A stretch of 32,203 nt of DNA, from NCBI RefSeq assembly GCF_001644025.1, contig NZ_LUUK01000181.1, forward strand, positions 1 through 32,203, given 5' to 3'. The translations under genes and the position numbers were made by a program. This document shows, in pieces, positions 1 through 8,542 of this stretch; the first letter of the stretch is position 1, and each line of letters opens with the position of its first letter. Source of the stretch: Methylomonas koyamae. GTDB taxonomy: Bacteria; Pseudomonadota; Gammaproteobacteria; Methylococcales; Methylomonadaceae. The notes beneath the pieces are model-generated. The model ran no database searches. It was not told where the DNA came from and saw only the letters and a program-made list of their open reading frames with translations.

Positions 1-240
1 ATTTAAATTTTAAACCGACACTCAAGATAAATACACGAACTTCCGCCTTGGGTCGGTCAAGACGACTATCCCTAGCTCTACCAATCCTTGAATTTTCCGA
101 GAATTAAAATCCAACCCAATAACCGGATTCAACATTAAATCGCGGTAGCTTTCATTCCAACCTTAGAATGCAAATAGCCGTTTTGTTGCCCGTTCGCCGG
201 AGCACTTACGGTGAAACCATGGAAAAGCAGGCTCAATAAG

Positions 241-276
241 CCGGCGAATAGCCGCAAACTAACGGCTATTCGCCGG
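241..276 (-). terminator. Strong hairpin downstream of the GMC gene
   Basis: Bases 241-254 (ccggcgaatagccg) are repeated perfectly as the reverse complement at 263-276, around an 8-base loop. The hairpin lies 16 bases past the stop codon of the leftward GMC gene, so it probably ends that transcript or protects its 3' end. No uninterrupted T tract follows the stem on the minus strand, so it is not a textbook intrinsic terminator. The rest of 1-291 shows nothing I can name. Confidence 0.55.
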
Positions 277-291
277 GTGACGGTTTGCGAA

Positions 292-2169
292 TCAAGTCTC
301 CGACAGAATGACATCGGCGGCTTTTTCGGCGATCATGTAGATCGCGCAGACGATGAAGAAACCCGGAATCCTCGGGAAGACCGAGGCGTCCACCACCCGC
401 AAGCCTTTCACGCCGCGCACCCGAAACCGGCTGTCCAGCACCGCCATGGTGTCGCCGTCGGCGCCGATCGGGCAGGTGCAGGAGGCGTGGTGGCCCCAGG
501 ATTGATAGCGGATGAAGTCGCGGATTTCGTCGTCGGTTTGCACGGCCGCGCCCGGAAAGGCTTCTTCCTCGATGATGCCCTTGGCGATCAGCGGCGCGGT
601 CAGGCTACGCACGAATTTGACGCCGGCCACCACCGACTCCAGGTCTTCGCCGCCGTCCGGCGTGCCTTCCTCGAAATACTTGAAATTGATGTACGGCCGC
701 TCGCGCGGATCGGCCGATTTCAATTTCACTTCGCCGCCCCGGTTGTTGGTATGGGCTTTTAGCACCGCCCAGGTCAGGTAATTCAACTCCGGTATCCATT
801 GCGAGAAGTTGGGGAAATAACCCTGAAAGCGGGCCAGCAACGCAAAACAGAACAGATCGGGCAACTTGCGCTGTTTCAGAGAACGCTTGATCACCGCCAG
901 CACCGCGCCGTTAGTGGTATACACGCCCTTGCGTTGGGTTTCCCATTCGGTGTATTGCGGATCGCCCTTGGCGTAGCGGGCGCCCTTCAATACTTCCCAA
1001 TCCTGTTTCATTTTGTTGACGACGCCGACTTCGTAGCGGTCCTGCAAATTGCTGCCGACGCCGGGTAGATCGACGCGGACCTGGATGCGCAAGCGCTCCA
1101 GGTCCGCTTTCGGCCCGATGCCGGACAGCATCAGCAATTGCGGGGTGTTGAAGGCGCCGCCGGCCAGAATGACCTCCTTGGCGGCGAATACTTGGTGGGT
1201 TTCGCCCGATTGCGTCGCCGGCTGATAATGGGCTTGGTAGAGTTTTTCGCCTTTTTGATATTCAACGCCGATGGCCCGATTGTCATTGTCGAACAACACC
1301 TGTGTCACCAGCGCGTTCAACTCGATATGCAACCGGTCGGGATGTTTTTGCTGTACTTCCAGCAAGCGGTCGCGAGTACTCAAGCGGGCGTGGTTGCGGG
1401 TCATCAACGGCGGATAGCGCAAGCCGGTGGCGTTTTTCTCGACCAGCCGCCAATCGTTGGGATCGCCCAGGCTTTCGCCGAACCATTCGGCGCCTTCGAT
1501 AGGATCGGTATCGATGTTTTTCCAAACTTCCTCGACCGATTCTTTCAGGGTTTGCACCAGGGTTTTGTCGCCCAGGGCTTCCAACGGGATGGATTTTTCG
1601 GTTTGCAACCAGCCGCCGAAGCCGTGCCGAGTCGGGTTGATACCCAATTTGGCGGCCCAGCGGTAGCTCGGCAGACGATGGTGGCAGTCTTCCATTTTCT
1701 CGAAATAACCGCGCATGTTGTCGGCGTGCCAGCTGGCGTCGCCGGTCAGATCGGCGATGTGATTCCAGTCGTCGTTATGCGGGTACACGGTGATCATCGC
1801 ATTGTGCGCGGTACAGCCGCCCAGGCAGCCGGCGCGCGGATACAGCACGCCGTCCACCTTTTCGCCATCCCAAACGTCGCGATATTTCTCGTCGCGGCGT
1901 TGCAACTGGGTATCGCCCCAATGGCGCACCCAAAAATCCCAACGCATGGCTTTGTTCTCGTTGGACAGGGCGTGAAATACCGGCACCTGGTAGTCTTCCG
2001 GCAGGCGGTTGGCGTCGGAAATCGCGTTGCCGCCCTGCATCTTTAGCGGATCGCCGCCGGCTTCCAACACCAACACCTTGCGGCCGTTTTCCGCCAATCG
2101 AGCGGCCAGGGTGCCGCCGCCGGCACCCGACCCCACCACGATATAGTCATATTTTGTGCTATCGCTCAT
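292..2169 (-). CDS. GMC-family FAD-dependent oxidoreductase
   Basis: This 625-residue flavoprotein belongs to the glucose-methanol-choline (GMC) oxidoreductase family, which oxidises alcohols or related groups with FAD. The start at 2169 is chosen because GGGAAG precedes it and the dinucleotide-binding motif GSGAGGG follows at residues 13-19; a longer reading frame exists but its extra 46 residues look non-coding. Other family marks are LGGCTAHNA (FAD contact), GGAFNTPQLLMLSGIGP and GVGSNLQD. The C-terminal catalytic histidine is probably H561 in HHASCTCPIG. The second catalytic His/Asn, usually in a GNTN-like segment, is missing: residues 602-607 read PGFFIV. There is no signal peptide, although the gene 14 bases upstream encodes a secreted cytochrome. 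The substrate cannot be told from sequence. The family call is firm; the partner relation is inferred. Confidence 0.93.
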   Translation of the reverse strand: MSDSTKYDYIVVGSGAGGGTLAARLAENGRKVLVLEAGGDPLKMQGGNAISDANRLPEDYQVPVFHALSNENKAMRWDFWVRHWGDTQLQRRDEKYRDVWDGEKVDGVLYPRAGCLGGCTAHNAMITVYPHNDDWNHIADLTGDASWHADNMRGYFEKMEDCHHRLPSYRWAAKLGINPTRHGFGGWLQTEKSIPLEALGDKTLVQTLKESVEEVWKNIDTDPIEGAEWFGESLGDPNDWRLVEKNATGLRYPPLMTRNHARLSTRDRLLEVQQKHPDRLHIELNALVTQVLFDNDNRAIGVEYQKGEKLYQAHYQPATQSGETHQVFAAKEVILAGGAFNTPQLLMLSGIGPKADLERLRIQVRVDLPGVGSNLQDRYEVGVVNKMKQDWEVLKGARYAKGDPQYTEWETQRKGVYTTNGAVLAVIKRSLKQRKLPDLFCFALLARFQGYFPNFSQWIPELNYLTWAVLKAHTNNRGGEVKLKSADPRERPYINFKYFEEGTPDGGEDLESVVAGVKFVRSLTAPLIAKGIIEEEAFPGAAVQTDDEIRDFIRYQSWGHHASCTCPIGADGDTMAVLDSRFRVRGVKGLRVVDASVFPRIPGFFIVCAIYMIAEKAADVILSET

Positions 2170-2183
2170 AGTGGCTTCCCCGA

Positions 2184-4721
2184 TCAGAAGGTTTTCAACA
2201 ATTCGATCAAGGCTTCCTTGTCGGCGTCGCTCAAGGCCCGGTCTTTTTCCTCGGCCAAGTAGTCGGTACCAAAGTAATGGCCGCGATTGACCACGAAGTC
2301 CGGACATTTGCTGACGCTTAACATGTCATCGACGATTTTTCTGTCATCGAAAACCTTGATGGCCTCTTCGTCGCTGGCGCCTTGCGGAATCGCTTTCAAG
2401 GCTTTTTTAACGTCCTTCAGCACTTTGATTAAGTGAAACACGTGCTTGGGATCGCTGGGATCGAGGTTCATGTTGGACACCAAATTGACCGGCGTGCCTT
2501 TCGGAATCGGCCCCAGTTCCACGCCGGACTTATCGAAGGCCCAAGGTTTCAACAGGCTGAACGGCTCGACCAGCGGTTGCAGCAAGTCCGGCAGATAGCC
2601 TTTCGGCACCCGCAGATAGCTGCTGGCGGTCGTGACATCCACTTGGCCTTTCAAGACCTTGCGTTCGGCCGGATTGGCGGAATCGACCACCACGATGTCG
2701 CGGTTGCCGCTGCGTTTTTCGGGCCACAGGATTTGCCGGATCGAGTCGTCGAAGGATTTGAGCCGGTCTTCGACCGAGCCGCTGGGATAAAACTTGCCGA
2801 CCGAGTTGTTCAGCAGATACGGCGCGGTCGACCACAGACTGACCAGCGAGGCCGGCCGGGTGTAGCCGCGGCCGCCGCCCGGCATGTCGTAGTCGTAGGC
2901 GGCGCCGGTGATCGGATGATGCACCGTGTATTTGCCGACCGACGGCAGATCCTTGTAGCTTTGCGAGGTGAAGTTATCCCAGATGTTGTTGGCCAAGCCG
3001 TTGGTCGCCAACGGGCTGCAGGCGTTGGTTTGCAACAGGGTCACCGGTACCCGCAATTCGGTGGACAGGAAGTTGTCTTGCAGGAAGTCCGGCTTGGCGA
3101 CGATGGCCTTCATCTCGGTTTTGAACTCGTCGGTTTTGCTCCACTTCCAGTAGTTGTTCCAGCAGCTTAGGTAATCCGAACCGACGCAACCGTTGGGGAA
3201 GAAGCTATAGGCTTTTTCCGGCAGTTTGCTGGAATGGCAACGGGCGCACGTTTCGGCGAACACCTCCTTGCCGCGTGTCAACACCTCGGCCGAGGCTTTC
3301 AGATGTTGTTCGCCGCCGGGAGCCTTGCTCAGATAGTCCGGCTGGGCGGTGGCCAGGAAGAACAGCGCCAAGTCGGGGGTTTGTTGCTCGGTGGCATTCC
3401 AGTAGGACGAGTTTTTCCGAGCGGTGGCGATCGGGAACGGCGAGATTTTTTCGCCGCCGATCAAGGGGCGGAAGTGTTCGGTCCATTCCTCGCTGAACAG
3501 GCCGATGTTAACGAATACCCGGTTCAACGCACCCAGCGCGCCGACCGAATCGGCACCGTCCTTGAGCACGCGCGGCGTCCACACCGTATCCGGTTGTTTG
3601 AAAAAGCTGTTGAGCGGGCTTTCGGCCGGCAGTTTCAAATCGTTGAACTGACGATTGTTCAGACCGCCGCCGGCGATGCGTTCCTGACCGAATTTCAGCG
3701 CGTTTTTCATCCGCGCGCCGAGGCTATACACGGCGTTCATCGTGCGCGGATTGTTGATGTAGTCGGTCGAAACCAGCGAGGTATCCAGCGCGCCGGGCCG
3801 CGAGGTATGGAACAACTGGTACGGGAAGCTGGACGGATCGGCTTCGTAGGAGAAAATCCGGTCTATCCAAAAATACTGGGCGCCGGGATTGGAATTGAGA
3901 TTCTCCCATTTGGGATTTTCCGGATCGGCCGGCGGATTGGCCGGATTGGGGCCGACATGGCAAAAGCCGCAAGACATGCCGACCCGGTAAGGCCGGATCA
4001 GGTCTTTGTTATTGTAATAGCTGGGATCGTTATAGAACTTTTCCGGGTTCCAGGCCTTGGCGGCTTTCTCATCGAAATCCGGATTCGGAAACAAACGCAA
4101 GCCGACCACGCCGGTCGCGTAACCGTAGTAGGAGCCTACCGGCACGGTTTTACCGCGCGCGCCGATTTTAACGCCGGGATATTTCGTTTCGTCCTCGAAC
4201 GGGTCGGCCGGGCAATCGCCGGTCCGTTCGTCCAGCCACAGGCCGTAGCGGTCCTGGCGCGGCGCGGTCGGTTTTTTAAAGCAGGGTTCGTTGACCAGCC
4301 CCAAATAATTCCAGCGATTGTCGCGGCTGAATTTCAAGGTGTCGTGGCTGGACAGCATTTTTAAAAAATCCAGCGTGCCGACGCTGGTTTTGCCGATGTC
4401 GTTCCAGAAGCGGTCGTTGCCGGCGGTCCAGACAATCCAGTTGTTGCGGCCGCGTACCACCGCGTCGTGGGCATCCTTGGCGGTAATGCCCGGCACGTAA
4501 GGACTCAGCGCGCGCGCCAAGGCCTCGGGGTCCTTGCTGGCGCCGTAGTCCATGTCCTTGAAGTAATCGTCGTCGGCACCCTTCAGGGTTTCCGCGCCGC
4601 GGCCGGCTTGCAGGGCTTCGTCCTTGACCTTGCCGGCCTTGGACCAAAACGTCGCGTGCGCCGTTGACGACGATACCAGTATCGCCACCAGCGCCAATAA
4701 CTTGGGTAGTTGTGAGTTCAT
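2184..4721 (-). CDS. Secreted large diheme c-type cytochrome (possibly RoxA/MauG-like)
   Basis: This 845-residue protein begins with a Sec signal peptide (MNSQLPKLLALVAILVSSS, likely cleaved near AHA-TF), so it should be periplasmic or surface exposed. Two c-type heme sites are visible: CGFCH at 251-255 and CARCH at 492-496. The segment LVSLWSTAPYLLNNSV, about 100 residues beyond YTVHHPITG, resembles the second half of diheme peroxidase/MauG and rubber-oxygenase RoxA-like proteins, but the protein is longer than those families usually are. The start at 4721 is supported by GGAGGAAAT just upstream and by the signal peptide; the 55 residues that could precede it look non-coding. It is the first gene of an operon with the GMC oxidoreductase 14 bases downstream. 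It could be that enzyme's electron acceptor or an oxygenase/peroxidase acting on a related substrate. The cytochrome call is firm and the subfamily tentative. Confidence 0.85.
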   Translation of the reverse strand: MNSQLPKLLALVAILVSSSTAHATFWSKAGKVKDEALQAGRGAETLKGADDDYFKDMDYGASKDPEALARALSPYVPGITAKDAHDAVVRGRNNWIVWTAGNDRFWNDIGKTSVGTLDFLKMLSSHDTLKFSRDNRWNYLGLVNEPCFKKPTAPRQDRYGLWLDERTGDCPADPFEDETKYPGVKIGARGKTVPVGSYYGYATGVVGLRLFPNPDFDEKAAKAWNPEKFYNDPSYYNNKDLIRPYRVGMSCGFCHVGPNPANPPADPENPKWENLNSNPGAQYFWIDRIFSYEADPSSFPYQLFHTSRPGALDTSLVSTDYINNPRTMNAVYSLGARMKNALKFGQERIAGGGLNNRQFNDLKLPAESPLNSFFKQPDTVWTPRVLKDGADSVGALGALNRVFVNIGLFSEEWTEHFRPLIGGEKISPFPIATARKNSSYWNATEQQTPDLALFFLATAQPDYLSKAPGGEQHLKASAEVLTRGKEVFAETCARCHSSKLPEKAYSFFPNGCVGSDYLSCWNNYWKWSKTDEFKTEMKAIVAKPDFLQDNFLSTELRVPVTLLQTNACSPLATNGLANNIWDNFTSQSYKDLPSVGKYTVHHPITGAAYDYDMPGGGRGYTRPASLVSLWSTAPYLLNNSVGKFYPSGSVEDRLKSFDDSIRQILWPEKRSGNRDIVVVDSANPAERKVLKGQVDVTTASSYLRVPKGYLPDLLQPLVEPFSLLKPWAFDKSGVELGPIPKGTPVNLVSNMNLDPSDPKHVFHLIKVLKDVKKALKAIPQGASDEEAIKVFDDRKIVDDMLSVSKCPDFVVNRGHYFGTDYLAEEKDRALSDADKEALIELLKTF

Positions 4722-5101
4722 GATTTCCTCCGGATAGATAGATTCAGCGGGCAACGCCTTGTTATGGTTATTGGCATTTGCTCGATAACGCCGACAGCGG
4801 CTTGTGCCTGGGCGGGCCATCCCGCGCCGCTGCGTTTTTCGCGCGGCTTCTCGAGCGGTGGCGCGCGATGACGCGCCGCTCGGCAAGCCGTGAGTTAAAC
4901 CGAGCCGCGCCTTGGCGCCGCCCGGTACGGGATTCGATCGAAGTCGCGGTTGACCAGGCGTCCGCCGTACTCGGCGATCGGCCAGTAGCGCTCAGCCAAG
5001 CGGCGGCGAGTTAAGACGACATCGATAAACGGAACTGGAGCTTAAAAAAATCCGCGCGGCCGAAACCGAAGTCGGCTCGCCTTGCTGCCGTATCCAGGCG
5101 C

Positions 5102-5139
5102 AAAAAAAACCGCCGGCCGGAGGACGGAGGCCGGTCGGT
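5102..5139 (-). terminator. Intrinsic terminator on the minus strand
   Basis: Read leftward, the sequence gives CCGACCGGCC, a 10-base loop, GGCCGGCGG and then eight T residues. The arms pair over nine base pairs with a single bulged A. This is a textbook intrinsic terminator. No gene ends here on that strand. It therefore ends either a small RNA starting to the right or an attenuated leader of the cytochrome operon whose start codon is at 4721. Confidence 0.6.
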
Positions 5140-5279
5140 AAGCGGGCAAGTTCGGAGGTGCGCCGATTCGAAAACAGACGGCGAGCAAGCGTTGCGCCTA
5201 GCGGCGACTTAGTAAAGATGGTAGGAGTTTCGCGGAGTGCGTTACCAGCGAGAGTTAAGGATTTCGCGCCTGTCACCAC

Positions 5280-5346
5280 GGTCTACCCCCTTGGAAGGCG
5301 TTAGTAGGTTGCCAATAATGTGAATCGTAGACCAAAATTTTTTTTT
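5280..5346 (+). terminator. Possible plus-strand terminator with a long loop
   Basis: GGTCTAC at 5280-5286 pairs exactly with GTAGACC at 5327-5333, and AAAA plus nine T residues follow (T run 5338-5346). The 40-base loop contains smaller pairing options such as CCTTGGAAGG. It could end a plus-strand transcript crossing 5150-5280. The long loop makes it weaker than the minus-strand one nearby. Confidence 0.35.
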
Positions 5347-5379
5347 AAGCGGTGAATTTTTTCACTCAATTACGCCTAT

Positions 5380-5399
5380 GGGACATTGCAAAATGTTCC
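5380..5399. promoter_or_regulatory. Imperfect palindrome, candidate operator
   Basis: The 20 bases gggacattgcaaaatgttcc form an inverted repeat with eight-base arms (one G-T mismatch) around GCAA. It lies about 170 bases before the DUF4331 start, in the shared regulatory region. A possible -35/-10 pair (TTGACT, 17 bases, TAGCTT) follows at about 5439-5467, so a dimeric regulator could bind upstream of it. No regulator is encoded next to it and I cannot name one. Confidence 0.35.
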
Positions 5400-5569
5400 G
5401 ACTCCCGTTCCATGAAATAAGCCTACATTTCGTAACGTTGACTTTATTCGGGTCTGGAGTTAGCTTGCAAACTCCGTTTCGACACTCGCGCCCCAGCCGA
5501 ATCCGGTCCGGCCCGCGTCCTCGCCGAACGGCGCTTTCCCTACAACAACTACAGAAGGGGATCACAGCC

Positions 5570-7237
5570 ATGCACATCTTCCGTTCGTTTCGCACCGCAC
5601 GTACCTGCCGAATCGGTCTAGCGACACTCGGCCTATGCCTGATTCCGCACTTCGGTCAAGCCGCCGACCACAACGACCCCAACGCGATCAACTCGATTTT
5701 CGCCGACATCCCGCCGAGCGCCGCCGATTTGTACGATTTATTCGGCTACCCCAGTGCCGACCAAGGTCAGGGCGAACAAGTCGTCGTGGCCTTGACCTTC
5801 GCGTCCATTCCCAAGGCCGGGGTATTCGATACCGACCTGCTCTACCGGATCCAATTCGATCCCGATCCGCGCGCGGCGCTGGGCATGGGCGACCAAATCG
5901 ATTTGAAAAACCTGCTGAATTACGCCGAGGCGGTCGGCAAGAAATACATTAATTTCAAACCCAGCGAGGTGAGGGTCACGTTCAATCAACAAAACCAAGC
6001 GAAACTAGATTTCCTGGGCTTTCCGGGCGGCGACTTCTCGCAGGTGATCGATACCAACAAAGTCGTCGAACTGAAAACGCCGGATGGATTCGCGATCAAG
6101 ACCTTCGTCGGCGGCCGCGACGATGCTTTCTTCAACGATTTGCCCGGTTTTTTCCGATCGATCAACTACGCGCCGCAGTACTACCATGTGCCGGTCAAGG
6201 ATAAAAAATCCGCCGAGGCCAGGATTCCTAAGACCTTGCTTGAACTGGAAGGCAACAGCTTTTTCAATTACGACAAAAACCTGCCTGACTGGGGCATCAC
6301 GGTCAAAAAAGACCTACCGAAGCAGCCAATGACCTGGAACGGCAACCGGTTTTACAAGGATGCCAACGGTAATTTCCGCTTCGTTTATACCGGCCAGGAC
6401 GCCCGCGCCGGCGGCAACGTCAACGCGATTGTGTTGGAACTGCCGCTGAAGTTTTTGACCAAAACCCCGGAAACCGAACGCATTGTCCGGACATGGGGCG
6501 AAAGTTGGATGCTGCGCGCATCGGCGAAGGCCAAGGCGATTCCGGAACATTCGCAATGGTCGTTGCTGGCCAAGCTCGGCGGCGCGCACGAATCGCCGGC
6601 GCCGGTGGCCGGCTTCAACAACCGCCTCAGCGATTACAAAAAAGTCGACGTGGACGGCGTACCCTTCCTGGATGCCGCGCTGAATCTGCGGGAAGACGAA
6701 AAGCAACTGGCCGACAACGTCAAACTCGGCGAAGTCTACGTCAAGCGCTTTGCCCACTTGGGCTGGGGCTTCGGGCCGTCGATCAACGCACTGGGGCTGA
6801 ACAGTTGCTTCGACCATTCCAACGCGCCGGTCTCGGTGTTCAAGACCTACGATCTGGCGATCGAGGCCTTCAAGCGCTCCAAAAAGTGTTTTTTCCAACG
6901 GGTCAACATGCCGGACAACAGCTGGAACGTCAAAGGCCTGGACATAAAACCGCCGCGCACCTTCGAAATCTTTATTCCGAACGTGGCGTCGATAGACATG
7001 GATACCAACGGCTCATGGCCCTTCGGCCGGCGTCTGGAAGACCAGGTGGCGACGCGGTTTTTGTCCTTGTTTCTGGACATGGAAAACGGGTGCGGCGGCA
7101 AACCCTGCAGCGTGGAATCCTTGAACAACCCGGCGCTATGGGCTTCCGCCCCAATCGAGCCCAAAACCACGCCGAATCCGGTCAAAAACGACAAGCCGTT
7201 CTTAACCGAATTCCCGTATCTGGCCGAGCCCTGGTAA
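5570..7237 (+). CDS. Secreted DUF4331-family protein
   Basis: This 555-residue protein has an N-terminal signal peptide (residues 1-31, ending FGQA) followed at once by ADHNDPNAINSIFADIPPSAADLYDLFGYPS, the characteristic beginning of DUF4331 proteins. The start at 5570 is chosen because AGAAGGGG lies 10 bases upstream and the signal peptide follows; a longer in-frame opening at 5378 would add 64 residues without domain character. No transmembrane segment is seen after the signal, so it is probably periplasmic or exported. The family has no assigned biochemical role. It is the first gene of a tight set with a TPR protein (15-base gap) and a HupE/UreJ-type membrane protein. The family call is good; function unknown. 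Confidence 0.88.
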   Translation: MHIFRSFRTARTCRIGLATLGLCLIPHFGQAADHNDPNAINSIFADIPPSAADLYDLFGYPSADQGQGEQVVVALTFASIPKAGVFDTDLLYRIQFDPDPRAALGMGDQIDLKNLLNYAEAVGKKYINFKPSEVRVTFNQQNQAKLDFLGFPGGDFSQVIDTNKVVELKTPDGFAIKTFVGGRDDAFFNDLPGFFRSINYAPQYYHVPVKDKKSAEARIPKTLLELEGNSFFNYDKNLPDWGITVKKDLPKQPMTWNGNRFYKDANGNFRFVYTGQDARAGGNVNAIVLELPLKFLTKTPETERIVRTWGESWMLRASAKAKAIPEHSQWSLLAKLGGAHESPAPVAGFNNRLSDYKKVDVDGVPFLDAALNLREDEKQLADNVKLGEVYVKRFAHLGWGFGPSINALGLNSCFDHSNAPVSVFKTYDLAIEAFKRSKKCFFQRVNMPDNSWNVKGLDIKPPRTFEIFIPNVASIDMDTNGSWPFGRRLEDQVATRFLSLFLDMENGCGGKPCSVESLNNPALWASAPIEPKTTPNPVKNDKPFLTEFPYLAEPW

Positions 7238-7252
7238 GCCGTTACCGAAGCC

Positions 7253-8542
7253 ATGCACCGACCGGCAGGCGCGCCGCGTGGCGACCGCGTCCGCTCGCGA
7301 ACCCGGTCAGCCACGAGAATGGCTCTCGCGGTGGCGAGCTGGATGCTGGCCGCCTGGGCGGGGCTGGCATTGGCACTGCTCGGCGCTTTCGAAACCACCG
7401 ATTATCGTCGCGATTGGTCGAAGCTGACCGATTTAGCGGCCGGTACTTCGGGCGAAAGCCCGGTCAATCAGGCGATGTTGGCCGCCCAACGCTACTGGCT
7501 GAGCGCCACCCCCGGCGACCGCGCCACCGTCGAACAACGCTTGACGGCGGCGCGGCGCGCGGCGCCGGATAGCCCGGCGCTACGGATGCTGGAGGCCCGC
7601 TGGGCCGCTCACCACCATAAACCCGCCGAAGCAGCGGTTCATCTAGCCGAACTGGCCGCACAGGCCAATTGGGACGACGCGCCGAGCCGGCTCGGCTTGG
7701 CGATCGACATCGCCTTGCAACAAGGCCGCATCGAAGATGCCCAAAACTTGCTGAACGAATCGGCGCGGCAAACCGACTGGGCGCTGTTGGCCCAATATGC
7801 GTTGCTGATGGACAAAACCGGGCAAACCGAACTGGCCGATCGAGCCTATCAAGATGCCGAGGATTTGCTGTCCTCCAAGGCGATGCGCGATTTTGCCTGG
7901 CTGGAATTGCAGCGCGGCTATCTGGCATTGAGCCACGGCGATGCCGGCGCGGCCGAAACACACTACCGGTTGGCGCTACGCGCCTATTCCGGCTATTGGT
8001 TGGCCGCCGATTACTGGGGCGAATGGCTGGCGGCGCAACGGCGTTACGCCGAAGCCGTGGCGGTTTATCGGCAATTGGCGCTCTGCACCCGCAAGCCGGA
8101 GTTTTATCAAAGCCTGGGCGATCTTTACCAATTCCTGGGCCAATCCGAGCCGGCGAAATACTGGCACGACAAGGCTTTGGATTTTTACCTGGATGCCACC
8201 CGCAATGGCCAAACCCAGTACTACCATCATCTGGCGGCCTTGTACGCCGACGCTTATCTGGACGGCACCAACGCCAGCGCTTGGGCGCGGCTTGATCTCG
8301 AACAGCGGCCGAACGCCGTGAGCCACGATGCGTTGGCCTGGGCGCTGTTCCGCGACGGACAAATCCAGGCGGCGGTCGCTCACGCCCGTGCAGCGTTGAG
8401 CTACCGCTGGGAAGACGCCCATCTATACGGCCATGCCGGCATGATTCTGCTGGCGGCCGGATTCGACGCCGAAGGCCGGGCGGCGTTGGAACGCGCCCGG
8501 CAAATCAATCCGCATTACGACGATTTCCATGCGCATCGCTAG
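7253..8542 (+). CDS. Membrane-anchored TPR-repeat protein
   Basis: This 429-residue protein has an N-terminal hydrophobic helix (MALAVASWMLAAWAGLALALLGAF, about residues 23-46) and then an almost all-helical body with alanine, leucine and tyrosine spacing typical of tetratricopeptide repeats, clearest at residues 215-310 (YLALSHGDAGAAETHYRLALRAY; YAEAVAVYRQLAL). Such proteins usually act as protein-binding scaffolds. The first ATG at 7253 is reported; a second at 7319, directly before the hydrophobic helix, would give a cleaner signal anchor, and neither has a strong ribosome site. The gene starts 15 bases after the DUF4331 gene and its end overlaps the HupE-type gene by 14 bases, indicating translational coupling. 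It probably assembles or holds the DUF4331 protein at the membrane. Confidence 0.82.
   Translation: MHRPAGAPRGDRVRSRTRSATRMALAVASWMLAAWAGLALALLGAFETTDYRRDWSKLTDLAAGTSGESPVNQAMLAAQRYWLSATPGDRATVEQRLTAARRAAPDSPALRMLEARWAAHHHKPAEAAVHLAELAAQANWDDAPSRLGLAIDIALQQGRIEDAQNLLNESARQTDWALLAQYALLMDKTGQTELADRAYQDAEDLLSSKAMRDFAWLELQRGYLALSHGDAGAAETHYRLALRAYSGYWLAADYWGEWLAAQRRYAEAVAVYRQLALCTRKPEFYQSLGDLYQFLGQSEPAKYWHDKALDFYLDATRNGQTQYYHHLAALYADAYLDGTNASAWARLDLEQRPNAVSHDALAWALFRDGQIQAAVAHARAALSYRWEDAHLYGHAGMILLAAGFDAEGRAALERARQINPHYDDFHAHR

Larger units (their letters stand above)
4722..5569. other. Long divergent intergenic region, no convincing gene
   Basis: This 848-bp region separates the leftward cytochrome/GMC operon from the rightward DUF4331 operon and must hold the promoters of both. 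Reading frames in it (for example 4992-5279 on the minus strand, GTG start) have no recognisable domain. The notable contents are two opposed terminator-like structures at 5102-5139 and 5280-5346, the intervening structured-looking sequence, and an imperfect palindrome at 5380-5399. Each is listed separately. Confidence 0.6.

Noticed and set aside
1138-2046. 302-residue plus-strand frame inside the GMC gene
   Set aside because: It is a mirror of the GC-rich GMC coding strand. The GMC frame has clear family motifs along its full length.
3234-4364. 376-residue plus-strand frame inside the cytochrome gene
   Set aside because: Opposite-strand shadow in GC-rich DNA, with no domain; the cytochrome frame has heme motifs and a signal peptide.
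4992-5279. 95-residue reading frame on the minus strand with a GTG start
   Set aside because: It runs through a strong terminator hairpin, has no ribosome site or domain and low-complexity Arg/Ser/Pro composition. The region is better explained as structured non-coding sequence.
5439-5480. Sigma-54-type promoter before the DUF4331 gene (GG ... TTGC)
   Set aside because: The spacing between the GG and GC elements is one base short, so it does not meet the -24/-12 rule.
6493-7572. 359-residue frame overlapping the DUF4331 and TPR genes
   Set aside because: Arg/Gly/Ala-rich out-of-frame translation crossing two real genes.
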